64,000 nt of DNA from Bactericera cockerelli (lineage: Eukaryota > Arthropoda > Insecta > Hemiptera > Triozidae): the NCBI GenBank assembly GCA_024516035.1, contig CM044961.1, positions 35,130,953 through 35,194,952 on the forward strand, given 5' to 3'. The notes under the pieces were generated by a model. It was not told the origin of the DNA and searched no databases. It was given only the letters and a program-made list of their open reading frames with translations. This document shows positions 58,886 through 64,000 of this stretch, one piece after another. Every line of letters begins with the position of its first letter. The stretch's first letter is position 1. Made by a program: the position numbers and the translations under genes.

Positions 58886-60818
58886 TGGGGTTTAACGTCG
58901 CTTTCAACTGCCATGGTCATATCACGACGGGGGTTTTACCCTCCATTCGCAGGAAACTCACAAACCTGCTACTCACATTGACCTCACCCAGCCTGAGTGG
59001 GGCCGGGAAAAGCCAGCGTCACGAGAATTAGAATTTGAATGGTCACCCATCCAAGTCTTAACCTCGCTGGATGTCGCTTAACTTCGGTGTTCTGATGGGA
59101 ACCGGTGTATTCAACATGCCATCGACGCTGGCTACCAGATTTCGTAAACTATGTTTTTCACGTGATCCTGTTGGCAACTCCATATGCTAAATGCGTATCT
59201 GCCATTTCACCATCCGAATTATAATAATGTAACTTGTACTAAAAAAAACTCAAGAAGTTTAAAGATAATATTTCATAGAATGCAGAAAAATATGCTTGAA
59301 AACTATCATCGAGAAACAAACAATCATTCATTTGACTGGCCTTTAATTAATTCCAAGGAAAATAATTATCAGGCATAAATAGCTAATTACTCTTTGAGTA
59401 CAAGACGACCCTACACGGTCAACACTTTTAAGATTTTGAACATCATTTTTTGAGACTTACCTGGTTTGTTTCCCCAGAAGATCACGTGATAAAAAATTGT
59501 AAAATTATTTTTTAGCATCCTTGGGTTGGGCGCCAACTTTTATCAAACTTGCCCATGTCTGTGCCAAAATTTGCTCGGGCGAATCTTGAGTGTTTCAAAG
59601 TGTAAAAAATTTACATGAGAATTTTTTTTCTATTCAGGTGTCAAAAAAGATGCCAAAACAAACCTTAAAAAACAAAGTAGTGTAGCTAGAAACATCGAAA
59701 TTTTGTTGGCTTTCTGCAGAAATGTTCAGAATCAACTCATCTTAAACAGGAAAAAAGTTCTGACCTGAAGAATGAGCCAAAGTCGGACTTTTTCAGAAAG
59801 TTGCAAAAAATCACTTTGTGCAGTTATAAAGGCGAATCCGAAAAAACGGATTACAGATCCGTCCTAGAAATGTGGTCAGTAATCTACCATTAACGGGTGT
59901 AAACGTTTTTTTGGTCCACCCTGTATACTATTGGAAAATTAATAATATTCTTCATCAGCCCTTTCACTATACAATAAATGTCTATATAATATAGATTAGA
60001 TTCTAAGGTAAAGCTGACAGAATGAAAAACTACATGTCTAAATATGTGCATTTACCACTATTGTTCATGGCTAATGATAATTTCCTAGGATTCAACAGGG
60101 AGGTTATTTCAAGACAGGGCTTTTGCCCTAAATCAACAGGAATCTTACTAACCTGCTAACCATATTAACCTCACCCAACCTGGGTTGGGGCAACATCATT
60201 AAGTCTTCATCTGACTCTTTTTGGGTAAATTACTACATGTTTTTTTTTTTTTTTTTTTTTTTTACATTGTGCACACCTGATTCTGCCTCCTGAGCACTCA
60301 AGGTAAAATACACATTTTACTAGGCTGAAATCACAGTATTAACACTTAGACAACCAGCATGTTTTTAGTAAGTTCTCCCGTGGGACCGGCGATGTTTAGG
60401 CTATTCACAGGTGTAGTACATGCGTGTACCACCGGTGGTACACCCGGTCGTCTACGTGTTAAGCTTGCCTTGCATTTTCTAGAATTACCCATATTTCTAT
60501 GTGCAATCAACTATTGTGAGATCTTTAGCTTTTTCTGTATAAACCATTACAGCCTTGGGAAACTACAATTAATCCTGGCTTGTGAAGGTTGGCTAATCCG
60601 TTCACTGTTTATAGTCCTCTAGCAAGAAACTTTTCTTCTCCCTGTTTAACATCCCCCAGCTAGACAATTTTTCTGTGGTATTTACTTTTTTCATCAGTAT
60701 TATTTTTCTAGTTCCTTACCATATCAATGAAGTTCCTCACGAGCTTCCTGTACTTGTCCAGATCCAAGTTTTTAACATCCAGGGTAGTGTTTTCAGTTTC
60801 CAAAAAGTCTCCTGCCAT
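51422..60818 (-). CDS. CDC16: Anaphase-promoting complex subunit 6 (CDC16), N-terminal part
   Basis: Exons: 60818-60720, 56969-56820, 56313-56155, 54951-54792, 54361-54216, 52972-52828, then exon 7 from 51540 or 51758. Phases match throughout. Conserved CDC16 blocks appear in order: LDKYRKLVRNFID, YNSALFWADKIVSI, DIYWLAQCMFLLKQYHRGAN, LLLKGRVYEALENRALA, CYKGALLADVHCYDAF, ESLPLKEQC, DPYHTACLPLHIACLVEMNK, WYAVGFYYYLIG. CDC16/APC6 is a TPR scaffold of the APC/C ubiquitin ligase, which drives the metaphase-anaphase transition. The N-terminus is about a dozen residues longer than the vertebrate protein. The C-terminal TPRs expected after exon 7 are not found on the left of the gap before the next gene. 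Identity is very secure. Confidence 0.93.
51650..51758 (-). pseudogene. CDC16: CDC16 exon 7, second copy with a one-base deletion
   Basis: The same exon and acceptor 218 bp further right. One C of CTCTACCCTGACTCTGCC is missing, which breaks the frame after HELVDLY. It otherwise reads AWYAVGCYYYLIGRSDP, slightly closer to the canonical sequence (VGCYY) than the other copy. Confidence 0.75.
51776..52345 (-). repeat. Fragments of CDC16 exon 7 plus intron, mixed with SINE D pieces
   Basis: 51820-51865 and 52205-52250 resemble the exon end (GTGGGTTTCTACTA, GAGTGACCC). Both are followed by the shared intron phrase CTTAAGCAGAAA. Family D B-box complements lie at about 51925 and 52290. Confidence 0.6.
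52025..52165 (-). mobile_element. tRNA-like SINE, family D
   Basis: GTGTTAATCACTGTCATGAT, CCGGACCTCCAGGTTACAAG, ATCGATCAAGCTACTGAGGT. Confidence 0.7.
52380..52582 (+). mobile_element. tRNA-like SINE, family B
   Basis: CACTGGTAGTCAAGTGGTTA, GTTAGTTCGAATCCGACCC, GCCTGGTGGTTACCTTCC. Confidence 0.75.
52828..52972 (-). CDS. CDC16: CDC16 exon 6
   Basis: 145 nt, phase 0 to 1, acceptor CCTCTCAG, donor GTGAGT. AERLYYACAYKKCFTITEQV and DPYHTACLPLHIACLVEMNK. Confidence 0.93.
53100..53180 (-). mobile_element. SINE family E tail fragment
   Basis: TATATCACAATTTTAATGCG, TAGCGCAGAATTATAGGACT. Confidence 0.5.
53491..53597. repeat. Imperfect inverted repeat beside SINE E
   Basis: AGGTATATGTAATATTTT pairs with AAAATATTACATATACCT. 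Confidence 0.75.
53590..53862 (-). mobile_element. SINE family E
   Basis: GTGGGTAGCGCAGAATTATA, GGGGATCGAACCCAGGTCAC, GCGCGCTAACTCACTCGGCC. Confidence 0.75.
53958..54197 (-). mobile_element. tRNA-like SINE, family F, near full length
   Basis: CATCGACATTACGAGAACTA, inverted B box CGGGATTCGAACCCGGGTCA, head complement CGCTAGACCAAGTGACTA. It ends 18 bases from the splice donor of CDC16 exon 5. Confidence 0.75.
54216..54361 (-). CDS. CDC16: CDC16 exon 5
   Basis: 146 nt, phase 1 to 0, acceptor CCATTGCAG, donor GTAAG. EKSLVESLPLKEQCKSQADL, ending VLPENLDMM. Confidence 0.9.
54792..54951 (-). CDS. CDC16: CDC16 exon 4
   Basis: 160 nt, phase 0 to 1, acceptor GATTCCAG, donor GTAAGC. KSALLLLKGRVYEALENRAL, then ADCYKGALLADVHCYDAFLN. 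Confidence 0.93.
54991..55349. mobile_element. MITE with duplicated left terminus
   Basis: AGTACCATAGCGTGTAGAA at 54991 and again (AGTACCATAACGTGTAGAA) at about 55074. The right end TTCTACACACTATGTTAGTACT is the inverted partner, giving an element of about 280-360 bp. Confidence 0.6.
55350..56154. other. CDC16 intron 3, nothing recognised
   Basis: AT-rich with no repeat that I could match. Confidence 0.4.
56155..56313 (-). CDS. CDC16: CDC16 exon 3
   Basis: 159 nt, phase 0 to 0, acceptor CCATACAG, donor GTAAGC. CHYIASLCLYEGKEYSEALS is a TPR helix pair. The rest is variable linker. Confidence 0.86.
56820..56969 (-). CDS. CDC16: CDC16 exon 2
   Basis: 150 nt, phase 0 to 0, acceptor TGTTACAG, donor GTAATT. 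HSYNSALFWADKIVSITNDA, then the DIYWLAQC block. Confidence 0.92.
58470..58545 (+). repeat. tRNA-like SINE head
   Basis: GCACGATTAGCTCAGTAGTA and GTCCGAACGCCAGACCC, degraded. Confidence 0.35.
58716..58845 (-). pseudogene. Transposase C-terminus (Tc1/mariner type)
   Basis: Frame ending TAA: AFDDLTEKPGIFRNIRRNMM, KRFNLCIQEGGRHFQQFL. The C-x-x-x-x-GG-x-H/F-F ending is typical of Tc1/mariner transposases. Upstream coding is cut off by the SINE at 58872. Confidence 0.65.
58872..59135 (-). mobile_element. 5S-derived SINE, near full length
   Basis: Inverted: poly(T), AACGTCGCTTTCAACTGCCA, CTCACCCAGCCTGAGTGGGG, GTCACCCATCCAAGTCTTAA, TTAACTTCGGTGTTCTGATG. The 5S head reads back to GCGTCGATGGCATG. Confidence 0.82.
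60100..60205 (-). mobile_element. SINE tail, decayed
   Basis: ACCTGCTAACCATATTAACC and TCACCCAACCTGGGTTGGGG match the inverted 5S/H SINE body. Confidence 0.45.
60343..60458. mobile_element. 116-bp MITE flanked by TTAA
   Basis: CACTTAGACAACC and GGTCGTCTACGTG are 13-bp inverted repeats with two changes. Both sides carry TTAA, the piggyBac-type target. The centre has ACCACCGGTGGT. Confidence 0.6.
60720..60818 (-). CDS. CDC16: CDC16 exon 1
   Basis: 33 codons. The ATG at 60818-60816 is the last Met before the conserved LDKYRKLVRNFIDM. Donor ATG/GTAAGG, phase 0. Confidence 0.8.
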
Positions 60819-61529
60819 TTTGATGACTAAAACGACCTTTCCACGAAAATTGGAATTCCTGGCTATTGAATAAATGATAATACAAAATTTCGAATTCCCT
60901 TTCAACAACTGTACTTAAGTAACTTTTGACTTGCTTTGGAAATTAATATGAAAAAGTTTTTCCACTTTTTCCAACTTTTCTTGAAAAAATTCAAATTCAG
61001 TTCCCAAATGTTCCCACAAAAAAGTTTTATTCATTTATTGCACTGATTGACACAATGGATTCAATTGACTTTTTTAAAGCATATTTCAGTTCTTTTATGA
61101 ACTCTGCACATGCGCAGCAATGCAGGATAAAACTTGAATCCATACACCGGACATTTGAGGAGAGTGATTAAAACTCGTCTTATTTACAAAATTTAAACAG
61201 AAAACGATATTTGAAAATCAGTGGCAGATTTGTAAATCACGGAAAGCCACATAGGATCCGTTTACAAATTAACCAATAATTAAATAATACTGTTATGTAG
61301 GTAAACCTAAAATCCTCTTCTTTCCTTTTCAATAACAAAAATAATAATAGTGCCCAACGCAATAGTATAAGATAAGGTATAAAATTAAATACTTTATGCT
61401 TTATAATATAATTCTATGAAAGGTTAAATTTACCTACCTATTTTTGCTAAAGATGTGGTACCCATTCAGTTCACACCACCGTTTTGAACTCTTGTCACTG
61501 GTCGTTGCGCCGTGCCGTAGGCTCGAAGT
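60819..61529. other. Upstream region of CDC16
   Basis: Presumed 5' UTR and promoter. No TATA box stands out and no other gene is visible. Confidence 0.35.
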
Positions 61530-61617
61530 ATAATATGTCATGTCCTGGTTGGGTTTCGAACCCGCGACCACTGGATTACCAGACCGCCGCTTTTACTACT
61601 GAGCTACCGGGACGGAC
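61530..61617 (-). mobile_element. tRNA-like SINE, family C head
   Basis: GGTTTCGAACCCGCGACCAC, TACTACTGAGCTACCGGGAC. Confidence 0.65.
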
Positions 61618-62157
61618 TAATAGCCGATTTTATCATCCAAGATTCACCCCGGATTCGCTCGAACTCCGGATTGGCTCGACGAATCGGGTTTTATCATCTC
61701 CAATCTCTGATTCGCAGGTGATTCGGAGCACTCAATTTGAGGAAGTAACCTTGATTCACGAATCAGTGATTCGAGGACCGATTGGCTTCCCAAAGAGAAA
61801 AAAATATTGAAAATACTATAGAATTTCTTCTTTGGAATTTTTAAATCGTAAACAAAGATAAAATGTTTATCTTTTTCAAAATTCAAAGACTTGTTTATCT
61901 TCATGACATCTTTATTCTTTTGCCCATTATTTAATTATCCTTGTCCTTGTTCTTCATAAACCTGTCATCTTATCCTGATGTGCTAAGTTTATAAAAGTTT
62001 TGTAATAAAGACTGAAATAAATTTGAATTATTCTTAAAAATATACTTGAAAATTTTTCAAACTGGCCATTATCACGCGATTGCTATTAAAATTAATTAAT
62101 TAATACTTATTTTTGTGATATTACATCTTAACCAAAAGGCCGAGAAGCGATTTGTGA

Positions 62158-62270
62158 GTAGTCACCGTTGCCCAATGATTTAGCGAAACCTTGGTTCGAT
62201 CACCAGCGGGGCAGGAATTTTTCTGCTCTGTGCTTCACCTGTGCTTTTTCTGCTTGTGCTTCACCACAAT
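62158..62270 (+). mobile_element. SINE family E, truncated
   Basis: GTAGTCACCGTTGCCCAATG, CTTGGTTCGATCACCAGCGG, AATTTTTCTGCTCTGTGCTT. Confidence 0.6.
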
Positions 62271-62489
62271 TTGAATTTCTAAGTCTATATGATATTTCCT
62301 GAAAACGAGCTAATCCCAGGAAGATAAAAGCTCATTCGGGAACATTCTCAATTTGTCCGAATCTCAGTTCCTACAAGATTTAGACTTTAAAACACATGTA
62401 CTAAAACTTCTTGGTGACTCTGGGTATGAGTGCAGGTCCTATATCATCTCTCCACACCAGTATGTACAAACTCCTGCTGAAAACCTCGC

Positions 62490-62606
62490 TGGCTGAAAGT
62501 ACATGAAATGCATGGGAACTATGTTTTCCGTAACCTTACACTCTGCTGGGCTGTCTCTTTCTTTGTACTGGCGTTCTTCACACCTCGGCCAAGGTGTTTG
62601 ATATCA
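62490..62606 (-). mobile_element. Terminus of the CACCTCGGCC-TIR transposon family
   Basis: Inverted match to 30400-30525: AAAGTACATGAAATGCATGG, GGGCTGTCTCTTTCTTTGTA, TTCTTCACACCTCGGCC. Confidence 0.75.
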
Positions 62607-63174
62607 TATTTAGAATTCTTAAACAGCTAGGTATGAGAACTATATTTATAATTCTAGTACACAACATTAATGAAAACGTGATGGAAATACAGTGGACATA
62701 GGGCAGAAAAAATTCTGCCCTGCTGGGAATAAAACCGAGATCACCATCTGTCCCAATATCTTATTTTGACCATAGTTCATCCCTGATGGTCACATTAAAA
62801 CAGCATTCTTACTCATAAGGTAATTATATCTTGCCCTGCTGAGAATTGAACCCAAGTCACACAAAATGATCATTGATCAATATGAAACTTATGAAATGAC
62901 CATGTGGACGACACAAAAAAAACGTTCAAAATGCTTTCAGAAATGTTAACATTCAAAATGTAAAAACTTAACAAAACAACATCGCAATTTCCGAAAAATC
63001 AGAGGCTTCTTTGAGGTTTTCGTGTAATTGCGATGTTGCCGTAACGCCAATCATGATTCGCGAACTCGAGCTTGAATTTTCGTGATAAAACCCGATTGGT
63101 GGATTCGCGAACCCTCGAGATTCGAGGGTGGTTGCCGAATCAGTGATTGGTGGAGTTGTGATAAACTCGGCTAT

Positions 63175-63604
63175 AAGTCGCCTTCCTGCTTACCAGCAGA
63201 TTGCCAAGATGACAGGGTACCAGATCGTGTAGGTATATTATGCGAAGAATAGAAGGTTGTTTTAGAACAGTTTATAGTCACCTTTGAATTCAGGGAAAGT
63301 TTATACATGCAGGTAGAATAGAATAAAGTTTAATGGTGAAATATTTGAGAGTAATTGATAGTGGGTCGATTTTCATACCATAGATTCCATACATGATTTT
63401 TCATAAGTGACTGTGCCTCGACAAAATAATTTAATAACCGCTGATTTTAAGTCAAAACATCGCTGATCGATAATTTTAAAATGAGTTCCCGGCGCGAACG
63501 ACCTGCCCCAGCAGAGTTAAAGCGCCTAAAGCCTAAAAGGAAAAAAAATGAGTTCCGTCATTCCGTGGCAAAGTACGGCATTTACGGAAAACGGTGTGAG
63601 AGAT

Positions 63605-63640
<36 letters not shown>

Positions 63641-64000
63641 AAAAAAAAGAACAACCCAAAAAGCAGAGAGGTTACCAACTTCTCACTGGTCTTTGATTAC
63701 GTAATTGAACCGCGGGTGTTCAAATTTTGTTATGTAATAAAAACGCAAAAGAGGCCTCCACCCACGATCAGAAAGTCAGAAACGGAAATACAGAAGTCCT
63801 TCACATTCCATGAAGCATGAAGATAACTTAACTTTAATTAAACCAATTTCCTTATTTATCTCGTGCAGTGTTTTTTTCTCTGTCAAAAACAAAAGTTCAA
63901 AAGTTTTCTCTAATTATCAAAATAATCTGGTAACCTAACCGGTGAGTACCATTTCATTATTGTAATTCTTGTTCTTCTGACTTCTTGGGCTCAGAAACCG
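63175..64000. other. Right flank, no gene recognised
   Basis: Contains a GA run at 63606-63640. The reading frame through it has no family features. The rest is AT-rich. Confidence 0.4.

Larger units (their letters stand above)
57239..59923. mobile_element. TA-flanked DNA transposon, 2.7 kb, long terminal inverted repeats
   Basis: The first base of CAGGGTGGACCAAAAAAACG is 57239 and its complement ends at 59923, with TA on each side. The inverted repeats extend about 530 bp (to about 57772 and from about 59399) at roughly 85-90% identity by eye. The interior holds a transposase C-terminal relic, a SINE head and a 5S-derived SINE. It fills most of CDC16 intron 1. Confidence 0.85.
61620..63174. 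mobile_element. Element with diverged terminal inverted repeats
   Basis: TAGCCGATTTTATCA on the left and TGATAAACTCGGCTA-like sequence on the right. Further in, GACGAATCGGGTTTTATCA pairs with TGATAAAACCCGATTGG. No transposase seen. A 13-bp hairpin (CAACATCGCAATT) lies at 62977-63038. Confidence 0.5.

Overview
This window looks like nuclear DNA of an arthropod, most likely an insect. It is AT-rich, its genes are split by canonical GT/AG introns, it carries insect-type gene families, and it is crowded with SINEs, Tc1/mariner elements, MITEs and GA microsatellites. The order cannot be fixed from sequence alone. No bacterial, organellar or viral gene set is present.

Three protein-coding genes lie head-to-tail on the minus strand; I assembled them by joining phase-compatible exons. 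(1) CDC16/APC6, the TPR subunit of the anaphase-promoting complex, starts at 60818. Its first six exons run to 52828 and a duplicated seventh enters a 100-base N gap at 51322-51421. The C-terminal half is not seen. (2) A secreted or membrane-anchored protein of about 1330 residues runs from 46672 to 37306 in ten exons: signal peptide, a long N-terminal region without a recognised domain, cysteine-rich EGF-like modules, then fibronectin type III-like repeats. One extra base in exon 9 breaks the frame. (3) An M1 aminopeptidase N-like gene starts at 23725 with a signal peptide. Six exons (315 codons, through the GAMEN motif) run off the left edge, so the HEXXH zinc site is outside the window.

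The rest is mostly repeats. There are at least eight tRNA-like SINE families, a 5S rRNA-derived SINE family (SINE3 type) with about ten copies, and a decayed 5S gene copy. A 4-kb Tc1 element (15554-19554) contains a deleted mariner (17068-17985). A 2.7-kb TA-flanked element with TIRs of about 530 bp sits in CDC16 intron 1. A 3.6-kb TIR element (30400-34019) encloses a 544-bp near-perfect palindrome. Several MITEs have readable target-site duplications, and there are retroelement relics, minisatellites and long GA/TC tracts.

The most unusual signal is shared by all three genes: short local tandem duplications that take in one exon edge with its splice site. They occur at aminopeptidase exon 6 (157-bp unit), both edges of aminopeptidase exon 5 (106-109-bp and 32-bp units), exon 7 of the EGF/FN3 gene, and CDC16 exon 7. 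In the EGF/FN3 gene the duplicate forms a stop-free 105-nt interval with a good acceptor, a strong GTAAGT donor and phase 2-2, a candidate new cassette exon.
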